22,201 bases of DNA from Methanobacterium sp. Maddingley MBC34 (GTDB taxonomy: Archaea > Methanobacteriota > Methanobacteria > Methanobacteriales > Methanobacteriaceae), in NCBI GenBank assembly GCA_000309865.1, contig AMGN01000044.1, positions 1 to 22,201 on the forward strand. The letters run 5' to 3'. A model generated the notes under the pieces. It was not told the DNA's origin. It worked only from the letters and a program-made list of their open reading frames with translations, and made no database searches. Below, piece after piece: positions 7,170 through 16,197 of this stretch; the stretch's first letter is position 1, and every line of letters starts with the position of its first letter. Both the position numbers and the translations under genes were made by a program.

Positions 7170-7499
7170 TTTTTTATTGCCTCCATGAAATTAGCAATCT
7201 GTTTAAATTTAGGTAACCGAAGGGATTGAGCGATTTAAGGATATTATAGCATGTGAATTGTAATTGGATACTATTCAAGGTTTTATTTGAAATTCATTAA
7301 AATACGAAAGGTTTGAATAGTTATTGTCAGTGGTCGGATTTTTTTTCAAGTCATCTGCATTTTTCACTGTTTTTTTGTCCTTGCACCTTTTTTATGGACT
7401 ATTTTTAGACTTAACTGTGTTTTTATCCCCCGTTACTCTTTCCCTTGATTTAAGGCTTTTTTAGGGCATTTACTGTTAATGTTTTTTAAAACTTTTATC
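7170..7499. other. Leader region between operator copy 4 and the 133-aa gene
   Basis: Without a recognisable gene. It is pyrimidine-rich on the plus strand (many T runs at 7340-7450). I looked for an alcohol dehydrogenase remnant like that at 1741-1818 and found none. Confidence 0.4.
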
Positions 7500-7545
7500 C
7501 TATATAAACATAGCGAACAGTTGGTTTGTAATAATTAATCATTAT
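7500..7545 (-). promoter_or_regulatory. Promoter with single operator, copy 4 (towards the 133-aa gene and flpCBD)
   Basis: TATATAAA at 7501-7508 with the 22-bp palindrome at 7508-7529 (ACATAGCGA and TTGGTTTGT half-sites) and the conserved AATAATTAATCATT tail. It points leftwards. At the position where the alcohol dehydrogenase promoters have a second site 41 bp away, none is visible here. Confidence 0.65.
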
Positions 7546-7803
7546 AATAAAGATTAAGTATCATAAAATAACAGGTTATACAATACGACCGATAATTAAC
7601 CAGATTAATATATGAACCCAAAAAACTTCGTTTCTTGCAATATTGGTTTGCAATTAAATTAACAAACATTTGGTAGCCTAAATGTTTCATTACATAAGCA
7701 TAAACTGATATTATGTAAATATCTTGGAAAAAACTGATAAAAAATATCTTAAACTTAAAAAGTAAAAGTTTATTAACTCGGTTATACGGAATAATATCAT
7801 ATT

Positions 7804-7860
7804 AGATCACCTTTCGGGTTTTGATTAATGCTGCTTTGTGATCTCTATCTATATATGCAC
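7804..7860 (+). promoter_or_regulatory. TetR gene promoter with an AGATCAC/GTGATCT inverted repeat
   Basis: Perfect 7-bp half-sites AGATCAC (7804-7810) and GTGATCT (7838-7844), 27 bp apart, end just before a TATA-like CTATATATG (about 7848-7856) on the plus strand. The TetR start is about 60 bp downstream. The half-sites differ from the 22-bp operator. The long spacing would fit two sites about three helical turns apart or a hairpin. The rest of 7546-7915 is AT-rich and without a gene. Confidence 0.5.
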
Positions 7861-7915
7861 AATAGGGTTTCTAGGATTAATAATATAAAAAAATATAAAA
7901 ATTAAATGAGGAATT

Positions 7916-8527
7916 ATGGATACAAAATCTAGAATCATGGAAACAGCCTTCAAACTTTTTTTACAAAAGGGATTTGCTGATGTTTCCTTGAATGAAATAA
8001 TAAGAGAATCAGACATTACTACTGGCGGATTTTACTATCACTTTGATAGTAAAGATACTCTACTTGTGGAAGTTATTAAAAGATACATATTTAACTATTT
8101 CAGTTCAGTTATAGAACAGATTAGAGATTTTGAGGGCACACCTGAAGAAAAATTCAGAACTGTGATTTTAAATATTGTAGGTGATGATTCCACCATCAAT
8201 GAAACCACTCAACTGGTGGAAAGTGCTGAAAAAATAGATTACAGAGTTTTGCATTTGCTGTTGTTTGAAGGTGTCCAGAAGTATGATATAATAGCTGAAC
8301 ATTACACTGCATTTTATTATGATCTATTGGACTTCAATAAAGAAGTGATCAATGAAGGTATAGCTCAAGGTGTAATAAGAGATGATATTGACATCACTGA
8401 ACTTGCATTGCTGGTTCAAACTGTTATGGTGGGAACAGTCATAATGTGGATAGGAATGCCTGCAATGCCAATGGAAGAAAGAATGGAAGATAATATGCAT
8501 AATTTATGGAATTTCATTAAAAAATAG
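7916..8527 (+). CDS. TetR/AcrR-family transcriptional regulator
   Basis: A 203-aa protein with the N-terminal TetR helix-turn-helix (about residues 5-52): SRIMETAFKLFLQKGF, then SLNEIIRESDITTGGFYYHFDSKDTLL, which carries the family's typical G-x-FYYHF signature. The C-terminal part is helical and acidic and is expected to bind a small ligand and dimerise. GAGG precedes the ATG. It lies between operator copies 4 and 5 and is the only DNA-binding regulator in the redox locus, so it is the best candidate for binding the 22-bp palindromes. A TetR dimer footprint fits such a length. That link is inferred, as is a ligand of the alcohol or ketone type. Confidence 0.9.
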   Translation: MDTKSRIMETAFKLFLQKGFADVSLNEIIRESDITTGGFYYHFDSKDTLLVEVIKRYIFNYFSSVIEQIRDFEGTPEEKFRTVILNIVGDDSTINETTQLVESAEKIDYRVLHLLLFEGVQKYDIIAEHYTAFYYDLLDFNKEVINEGIAQGVIRDDIDITELALLVQTVMVGTVIMWIGMPAMPMEERMEDNMHNLWNFIKK

Positions 8528-8868
8528 ATTAAAAAAAATTCATAAATCTTTGTTCTCACATTCTAAATTATTAATCTACTTTTTTTATAATGAGTTCTTA
8601 AAACTCGCTTTCCACTATCTGAACTGATTTTGAGATGAGGATCATCTGAACATATACCCCAGTAATTTCATGGGTAATTTCATTTTTTTTCTTAAATGAA
8701 AAGGCCATATTTAGGAATTTTTCAATGTTATTCTACCATTTATAAGATTCCGTGGATAATAAGCGCCTTAATCATGATATTCTTTTTTATTGTCCTGTAA
8801 ATTATCAAATAACACGATAAATTAACAAAATAATTCTTGTTTTAAATAAATTATAATAATTAATCATT
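8528..8868. other. Gap between TetR and operator copy 5
   Basis: AT-rich, no gene seen. It has a small hairpin GAGTT/AACTC (about 8592-8606) and a short perfect palindrome AGATGA-GGA-TCATCT (8633-8647). Either could be part of a 3' end signal for TetR, but no clear T-run follows them. Confidence 0.4.
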
Positions 8869-8897
8869 ACAAACAGAGTAATCGCTATGTTTATATA
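8855..8897 (+). promoter_or_regulatory. Promoter with single operator, copy 5 (F420:NADP oxidoreductase)
   Basis: On the plus strand the conserved AATAATTAATCATT segment is followed by the palindrome at 8869-8890 and directly by TTTATATA at 8890-8897. This is the same layout relative to transcription as in copies 1-4 but on the opposite strand. The start codon of the reductase is about 80 bp past the TATA box. No second palindrome 41 bp further upstream is visible. Confidence 0.75.
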
Positions 8898-8978
8898 GTA
8901 GAACTCACTCACTTTTTACAAAAGTAAATGATTAAACATTGAAAATTTGAATGACAAAAAAAATGGAGTGTTGATAAA

Positions 8979-9644
8979 ATGAAAATAGCTATTATTGGTG
9001 GAACCGGCGGACAGGGTTTAGGAATCGCAATACGTTTTGTACAGGCAGGAGAAGATGTTATAATCGGTTCAAGAACCATAGAAAAAGCCCAAGCAGCAGT
9101 AGATAAAGTCAAAGATCTCTTAGACGATGTTGGAAACTTAAAAGCTGCCGAAAATTCTGATGCTGCAGCAGAAGCAGAACTATTAGTTTTAACTGTACCA
9201 TTAGCAGCCCAAAAATCAACCTTACTCTCAATCAAAGAAGGAGCAAAAGGTAAAACATTACTAGACGCTACAGGACCTTTAGAATCAGCCATTGGAGGAT
9301 CCCCCATAACCTACCTGGATCTTTGGGATGGGGCAGCAGCAGAAAGATCAGCAAAAATCCTGAAAGATGCCAATGTAATCTGCGCATTTAATAACATCAG
9401 CTCAGCAGCCTTAATGAACTTCAATGAACCCATAGACTGCGATTGCCTCATTTCAGGAGACGATGCCGATTCCAAAGTTGTGGCCACTGAATTGATAGAA
9501 AAAATCCCCGGTGTAAACGTTATTGACTGCGGACCACTATCACGGGCCAAAATCATAGAAAAAATCACCCCACTCTTAATCGGACTAAACATAAGAAACA
9601 AAACCCAATTCGGAGGAATAAGAATCACCGGATTAGGCAAATAA
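8979..9644 (+). CDS. npdG: F420-dependent NADP oxidoreductase
   Basis: A 221-aa enzyme (Fno/NpdG family) that transfers hydride between F420H2 and NADP+. The N-terminal nucleotide-binding loop is IIGGTGGQGLG (residues 5-15), and the GSRT segment (30-33) supplies the Ser and Arg that hold the NADP 2'-phosphate in this family. The rest matches the family's small F420-binding domain, and length is normal. The ATG follows GGAGTG. Its promoter shares the operator with the alcohol dehydrogenases, which both make NADPH: together they would pass electrons from secondary alcohols to F420 for methanogenesis, a pairing known in alcohol-using methanogens. A truncated SDR gene follows after 33 bp. Confidence 0.93.
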   Translation: MKIAIIGGTGGQGLGIAIRFVQAGEDVIIGSRTIEKAQAAVDKVKDLLDDVGNLKAAENSDAAAEAELLVLTVPLAAQKSTLLSIKEGAKGKTLLDATGPLESAIGGSPITYLDLWDGAAAERSAKILKDANVICAFNNISSAALMNFNEPIDCDCLISGDDADSKVVATELIEKIPGVNVIDCGPLSRAKIIEKITPLLIGLNIRNKTQFGGIRITGLGK

Positions 9645-9677
9645 GCCAATAGTTATTCACCTCATGGAGGTAACACA

Positions 9678-10037
9678 ATGAAATTAGAAAACAAGGTTGT
9701 GCTGGTTACTGGAGCAAGTTCAGGAATAAGGAATGAAATCGCCAAACTCATTGCAAAAGAAGGTGCATCTGTTGTTGTGGTTGCCAAGAGGAATGAAAAC
9801 CTGGAAAATCTTGTCAAACAAATAGAAACTAAAGGTGGAAAAGCCCTTGCGGTTGAAGGAGATCTTAATCCCGAAGAAAAAATGCAAACTGCCTTTAATG
9901 CGGCTATAAATAAGTTTGGGAAACTGGACATAGTCATTAACAGTGCAGGAATAGCAGACATAATCGCCCCAGTCGCGGATATTGGCGAGGGTGTTTGGGA
10001 AGTTGATCTCAAAGTTGATTTGACAGGAACTATTTAA
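9678..10037 (+). pseudogene. Short-chain dehydrogenase/reductase, truncated after the first half
   Basis: The 119 codons encode the N-terminal half of a classical SDR: TGASSGI near residue 12-18, then VINSAG (86-91) at the place of the family NNAG motif, ending DLKVDLTGTI just where intact SDRs go on into the helix before the catalytic Ser-Tyr-Lys. The active-site YxxxK half is absent and the DNA after the stop turns into A/T runs. The cofactor loop also reads TGASSGIR where the family has TGxxxGIG. A good ribosome binding site (GGAGGT) and co-direction with npdG suggest it was once part of that operon. A stable half-protein is possible but cannot be a normal dehydrogenase. Confidence 0.75.
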
Positions 10038-10330
10038 AAAATGTAAAAAATTTAAAAAAAGTATTGTTCACTGGGCTTGATACCCTGTCTCAAAACAGGA
10101 CACCCCAATGAAATTTAGCCAAAGTATCCCCATTCTTCCTCCGACGATGCCAAAAAAATCGGACAGATTATGACCATCGCTTCACTTGGGATGCTTTTCA
10201 TGGCTAAACATAATATGGGGCATCTAAATCATTTTCGCTCAAATGTATCCCTTGATGCCCTATTAATTTTTTATTAGAATGCAATTAAACTTGTAAAATG
10301 TAATTTATGAGATAAATTATCAAATTTACA
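10038..10330. other. Unresolved gap with inverted repeats and a possible gene scrap
   Basis: Starts with A/T runs, then DNA of more even composition with several pairings: CCTGT/ACAGG (about 10084-10099), TCCGA/TCGGA (about 10139-10162), TTTAGCC near 10114 with GGCTAAA near 10202, and ATATGGGGCATC (10212-10223) with GATGCCCTATT (10254-10264). One plus-strand frame is open for about 50 codons (roughly 10120-10276) but has no start signal and I do not recognise it. It could be a decayed gene or insertion element. Confidence 0.35.
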
Positions 10331-10394
10331 GTTGAATAGGGCCATTCAATCAAGACAACCTGATTCAGATACTTCACTCTATGCCCTATTCAAC
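10331..10394. repeat. Perfect 12-bp inverted repeat upstream of aspartate dehydrogenase
   Basis: GTTGAATAGGGC (10331-10342) pairs with GCCCTATTCAAC (10383-10394) across a 40-bp loop. An inner TTGAAT (332-337 of this block) also pairs with ATTCAA at 10344-10349. It ends 55 bp before the nadX start, so it is either an operator, a leader hairpin, or the end of the repeat-rich element to its left. Confidence 0.55.
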
Positions 10395-10449
10395 TTAAAT
10401 AATTATCTATGTCTGATAATCGCTGATTAAAAATGGTAGTGTGTGAAAA

Positions 10450-11319
10450 ATGGACAAAACAGCGCTACAAAAAATCTTAGAAATAGAAAAAAACGAAATT
10501 ACTTGGCCAAAATGTAATTCCAATGAATTAACAGATAATCCCCAAAATGATACCATGACTGTAGGGATCATAGGATGCGGGACCATAGCCAGTGTAATCA
10601 CTGATTTTGCATTGGAAGGAAAACTGGGTGTTGATCTGAAATTTTTCTATGACCAGGACATGGAAAGAGCTGAAAACCTGTCATCGAAAGTAGATGGGAT
10701 AACAGTCCCCGATGTTCATGACATGTTAGATCATGTGGATCTGGTGATTGAAGCTGCGTCCCAGCAAGCAGTAGCGAAAATCATTCCCCCTATCCTTCAA
10801 AGGGGGAAGGATGTTATTATCATGAGTGTAGGTGCATTAATAGATTTAGATCTAAAAAAACAGCTGGAAAATATTGCATTGGAAAATAAATCCCAAATAT
10901 ACACTCCATCTGGAGCTATTGTGGGTTTAGATGGGATTAAAGCCGCTTCAATAGGCCATATCACCGAAGTGAACTTGGTAACACGGAAACCGCCAGAATC
11001 ACTGGGAATTTCAATAGATGAAGAAACAGTATTATACGAGGGTAAAGCCAGTGAAGCTGTGCGTAAATTTCCCATGAACATGAATGTAGCAGCTACTTTG
11101 AGTATTGCCTGTAACATGGAAACAAATGTTAAGATCATTGCAGACCCTGAAGTCCAACACAACTGTCATGACATCCATGTGGTGGGGGATTTTGGTGAAC
11201 TTAGAACCATTACCCAGAACAGAAGCTGCAGCGCAAATCCAAAAACAAGTGTTTTAGCTGCTTATTCGGCTATTAAACTCCTTAAAAGTTTAAATGAAAA
11301 TTCAAGGATAGGCACCTGA
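10450..11319 (+). CDS. nadX: Aspartate dehydrogenase (NAD biosynthesis)
   Basis: A 289-aa enzyme that oxidises L-aspartate to iminoaspartate with NAD(P), feeding quinolinate synthase in NAD synthesis; it replaces the oxygen-dependent aspartate oxidase in anaerobes. The Rossmann loop is GIIGCGTIAS (39-48). The C-terminal catalytic region includes VQHNCHDIHVVGDFGE and the end ANPKTSVLAAYSAIKLL, both typical. Usual family length is about 255-265 aa; here about 35 extra residues precede the Rossmann fold. An internal ATG (Met36) is a possible true start, but it lacks a ribosome binding site, while the first ATG has only a weak one (GGTAGTG). Preceded by a perfect inverted repeat. Confidence 0.88.
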   Translation: MDKTALQKILEIEKNEITWPKCNSNELTDNPQNDTMTVGIIGCGTIASVITDFALEGKLGVDLKFFYDQDMERAENLSSKVDGITVPDVHDMLDHVDLVIEAASQQAVAKIIPPILQRGKDVIIMSVGALIDLDLKKQLENIALENKSQIYTPSGAIVGLDGIKAASIGHITEVNLVTRKPPESLGISIDEETVLYEGKASEAVRKFPMNMNVAATLSIACNMETNVKIIADPEVQHNCHDIHVVGDFGELRTITQNRSCSANPKTSVLAAYSAIKLLKSLNENSRIGT

Positions 11320-11368
11320 ACAGACGATAGACTCAGGAACATTCTAATTTAAAGAATACATTATTATT

Positions 11369-11545
11369 TTAACGGGATTTTATCCAGATTAATATTCCAA
11401 TAACCATCAACCCTATTCCTAAAATCTGGAATCCTTTCCCATGTGTATTATAGTACCCTAAATAAACATCTAAAGCATTTATAACAAAAAGGCCAATTCC
11501 AATTATAATTAAAGTTAGTGCTGGTTTGTTGTAGTTAATTTTCAT
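11369..11545 (-). CDS. Small membrane protein, 58 aa, two transmembrane helices
   Basis: A short open frame read on the minus strand from ATG 11545 to TAA 11369. The protein begins MKINYNKPAL, then has a hydrophobic helix TLIIIGIGLFVINAL (11-25), a loop with DVYLGYYNTHGKG, and a second helix FQILGIGLMVIGILIWI (39-55) ending in basic KSR, which gives a hairpin with the classic positive-inside tail. It lies 87 bp downstream of the MFS gene on the same strand. No clear ribosome binding site is seen, so it may be read from a leaderless or coupled transcript. No family recognised. Confidence 0.6.
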   Translation of the reverse strand: MKINYNKPALTLIIIGIGLFVINALDVYLGYYNTHGKGFQILGIGLMVIGILIWIKSR

Positions 11546-11632
11546 ACTAAAAAGGAATTAAAATAATTATATTAAATACAATTTTTGGTATACACTGACT
11601 TTTTGAAAAAAATATAAATTGTTTATTCATTT

Positions 11633-13051
11633 TTATTGGCCATCTTTTTCTTCCTGATAGCCCTTGTTATTTCCCCTATACCACGACACAAATATTCCTA
11701 TAAAACACAGTGCAGTGAAAACCACAAAACAAATCTGTATACTCCCCATTAGTGCGGGGTACTGGCCCGGTGTTATCTGTACTCTTCCAATAAAGAGGGC
11801 AAAGACCAGGGTAGCTATTCCAATACTCATAGTCTGACCGATGAGTCTCATGGTGCTTACTGTGGCTGAGGCTACTCCGTAGAATTTACGTTCCACTGAT
11901 CCCATGATCACGTTGGTGTTGGGGGAGGAGAAGAGTCCGAATCCCAGTCCCAGTACTGCCAATCCTATGATTATGTTGATGATGGGTGTGGTGGAATTTA
12001 TGAAGGTCATGGTAAACAGTGCCAGGGTGACAGTGGCCATCCCTGCGGTGGCAATGATACGGGCATCAATACGGTCCGACATTCTACCGGCAATCGGGGC
12101 AGTTATGGCCATGATTATCGGTTGGGCCACTAATATTATACCAGCGGTCTGTGGTTCCAATCCTTTGATGTACTGGAGATAGTAACTCAAAAGTAGGGTA
12201 ACCGCAAAGGTCGCACTGTAGTTTATGAGGGCAGCCACACTGGAAAATGAGAAAGCTGTGTTTTTAAACAATCTAACATTGAATACTGGGCTTTTAGTCC
12301 TAAGCTCCCATCTGATAAATGCCAGGAATCCCATGATTCCCAGTATTAACATGACCCATCCATCTATTTGGGGCAGACTGGAAAATCCGTACATCACCAA
12401 AAACAGCATAAGACTGTAGAGTATGGAACCCACATAATCGAATGTTTCTCCTCTGGAGGCAGCCCATTCATCATTGAGTTTCCAGAATACAATACCCATG
12501 ACCAGGAGCCCGAATGGTATCATAAGTAAAAAGAGACTTCTCCAACCAAGATACTGGGTCATGAATCCACCTAACACAGGTCCGAATGATAATCCAACGT
12601 AAACTGCTGCTACATTGATTCCTATGGCTTTTCCCCTGTGTTGGGGTGGGTAAACTGAGCTGATTATGGCCAGTCCAGTTACGAAGATCATTGCTGAACC
12701 AATACCCTGGAGTATCCGAGACGCTATTAGTGTAAATGAGGAGGGGGATATGGCACATAACAGTGATGCCACAGTGAAGAGAATTATCCCGTAAGTGAAG
12801 ATCTTCTTCATACCGTGTATATCTGCCACCCTACCAAATGGAACTGCAAATATGGCAGCTGCCAGTAGGAATCCGTTGGTAACCCAGTTCAAGATAATTG
12901 CGTCTGCACCGAAATCTAGCCCAATAGTTGGTAGAGCTATGTTAACCGATGACCCCATGAAGGGTGTGAAAAAAGAAGCTATGGTTGCTGCTAAAAGTGC
13001 AGCGATTTTAATATCATTACTAACTTTAGGGGAGTTATCATTAGGGGCCAT
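11633..13051 (-). CDS. MFS drug exporter, DHA2 (14-helix) type
   Basis: About 472 aa and strongly hydrophobic, with a layout fitting 14 transmembrane helices of the DHA2 (EmrB/QacA) branch, which exports drugs or other small toxic compounds by proton antiport. Visible motifs are the loop 2-3 motif A as GRVADIHGMKKIF, the RILQGIGSAM segment in helix 4, and the antiporter motif C as GPVLGGFMTQYLGWRSLF in helix 5. A start at GTG 13060 is possible, but GGTGA with 4-5 nt spacing points to ATG 13051. Substrate unknown. Located between nadX (convergent) and serB/tbp (same strand), with no obvious functional tie to either. Confidence 0.88.
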   Translation of the reverse strand: MAPNDNSPKVSNDIKIAALLAATIASFFTPFMGSSVNIALPTIGLDFGADAIILNWVTNGFLLAAAIFAVPFGRVADIHGMKKIFTYGIILFTVASLLCAISPSSFTLIASRILQGIGSAMIFVTGLAIISSVYPPQHRGKAIGINVAAVYVGLSFGPVLGGFMTQYLGWRSLFLLMIPFGLLVMGIVFWKLNDEWAASRGETFDYVGSILYSLMLFLVMYGFSSLPQIDGWVMLILGIMGFLAFIRWELRTKSPVFNVRLFKNTAFSFSSVAALINYSATFAVTLLLSYYLQYIKGLEPQTAGIILVAQPIIMAITAPIAGRMSDRIDARIIATAGMATVTLALFTMTFINSTTPIINIIIGLAVLGLGFGLFSSPNTNVIMGSVERKFYGVASATVSTMRLIGQTMSIGIATLVFALFIGRVQITPGQYPALMGSIQICFVVFTALCFIGIFVSWYRGNNKGYQEEKDGQ

Positions 13052-13224
13052 TAAATTCACCAGACCGATAAGTATTATTATTGAATTATTGATATTCTGT
13101 TAGATTTGCTTAATGAATTAAATTATAATAATTGAATTAAATGGAATACAGATGTTTAACAGATAAACGATTCATTAAATATAAAAAAATTAAAAAAAAT
13201 AGGGAGGATGTGTCTGAGGTGGTC

Positions 13225-14726
<1,502 letters not shown>

Positions 14727-14747
14727 TAATTACGTAAAAAGATAGAA

Positions 14748-15293
<546 letters not shown>

Positions 15294-15305
15294 CTAACAT
15301 CCTCC

Positions 15306-15327
15306 CATGGTTACTTACTTAACCATG
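15306..15327 (-). promoter_or_regulatory. Perfect inverted repeat in the tbp leader, touching the ribosome binding site
   Basis: CATGGTTA (15306-15313) and TAACCATG (15320-15327) are perfect 8-bp arms around a 6-base loop. On the tbp message this stem would end one or two bases before the GGGAGGATG binding site. It is also near the expected start of transcription from the TTTATATA/ATATATAAA boxes around 15352-15372. It could be a protein-binding operator or an RNA stem. Confidence 0.6.
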
Positions 15328-15739
15328 TGCTATTTTATTCTTTTATAAAAGGCTTTATATATATTATATAAATGACCATGAATTGGACATAAAAATAGTT
15401 AGTTTTATACTACCAATTTTTTATAAAAAGACTCATTATCTCACTTTCATCTAGATATGTTCATGACCATATATATTAGTTTCCTGATTATAGGTTTTTG
15501 AAAAGATCCATACTGAATATTATTTTGATATTTTATTCTCCCCTAAAAATTAGCCACATTACCTATAGTTGAGAATTTAATCAGATTAAATTAAATGAGT
15601 ATATCCAGATTATGTGTAATCTATATTCACATTAATAAACTTATGTTCACACTAAACATATTAAAGAATATGCTGACATAGGAATAAACATCAAAACTTA
15701 TTGATCTTAAGCTAATATTCAAATCATGGGGTGACTCCA
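15328..15739. other. Divergent promoter region between tbp and the coiled-coil gene
   Basis: Holds the tbp TATA boxes (about 15352-15372, minus strand). ATGACCAT occurs twice (15372-15379 and 15463-15470). No gene or strong hairpin beyond that is seen up to the ribosome binding site of the next gene. Confidence 0.45.
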
Positions 15740-16144
15740 ATGTTTGGTCCCAAAGTGTATCAACAACAACTCGAAGAACTTGGAATTGACGGAATGGAAA
15801 TAGATGTTTCCACCATAGAAACAGCCATGCAAACCCTTAATGAACTGGAAGAGTATGAAGACGTCTTGAAAAAGATGAGACACAACATTAGAATGGATAT
15901 CAGGAATATTAGAAAAGAATATTTGCTGCTTTTAAAGGAATTGAATCCCTCACCAGAAGAAAACCAGGAAAAAAGTTCTCGTAAAATTCAAAAAAGAATA
16001 AAAAAAAAGAAAGCCATTTTAAAGAAAAGAAACACTAAAATAAGGTCCTATGAACTAATTGAAAACATGGTGGATAATTATTTAACCCAGATAGATGATG
16101 CCCGGATTTATATAAGAAATTCAATAGAAAGACGAGTAGGATAA
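15740..16144 (+). CDS. Small coiled-coil protein of unknown function
   Basis: 134 aa, highly charged and predicted almost wholly helical, with a very basic middle (KIQKRIKKKKAILKKR, about residues 83-98) that might touch nucleic acid. I do not recognise a family. A GTG at 15731 would lengthen it by three residues, but it lies in the GGGGTGA ribosome binding site that serves ATG 15740 at 5-nt spacing, so ATG is chosen. It is followed after 53 bp by the CYTH-family gene in the same direction. Confidence 0.75.
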   Translation: MFGPKVYQQQLEELGIDGMEIDVSTIETAMQTLNELEEYEDVLKKMRHNIRMDIRNIRKEYLLLLKELNPSPEENQEKSSRKIQKRIKKKKAILKKRNTKIRSYELIENMVDNYLTQIDDARIYIRNSIERRVG

Positions 16145-16197
16145 TTTAAATTGATTTTATTAACCATTACATTTATAGAATTATTTAGGAGTTTATA

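Noticed and set aside
8909..10012. Several 110-130 codon minus-strand open frames opposite npdG and the SDR gene
   Set aside because: They are antisense shadows of genes with clear motifs on the plus strand.
10120..10276. A 50-codon open frame in the gap after the truncated SDR
   Set aside because: It has no start codon with a ribosome binding site, no recognised family, and overlaps inverted repeats. It is mentioned only as a possible gene scrap.
10060..10400. An insertion sequence
   Set aside because: Inverted repeats exist, but no transposase frame and no target-site duplication that I can identify.
15372..15470. Repeated ATGACCAT as an operator pair for tbp
   Set aside because: Only an 8-bp match, 91 bp apart, in very AT-rich DNA; too weak to claim.
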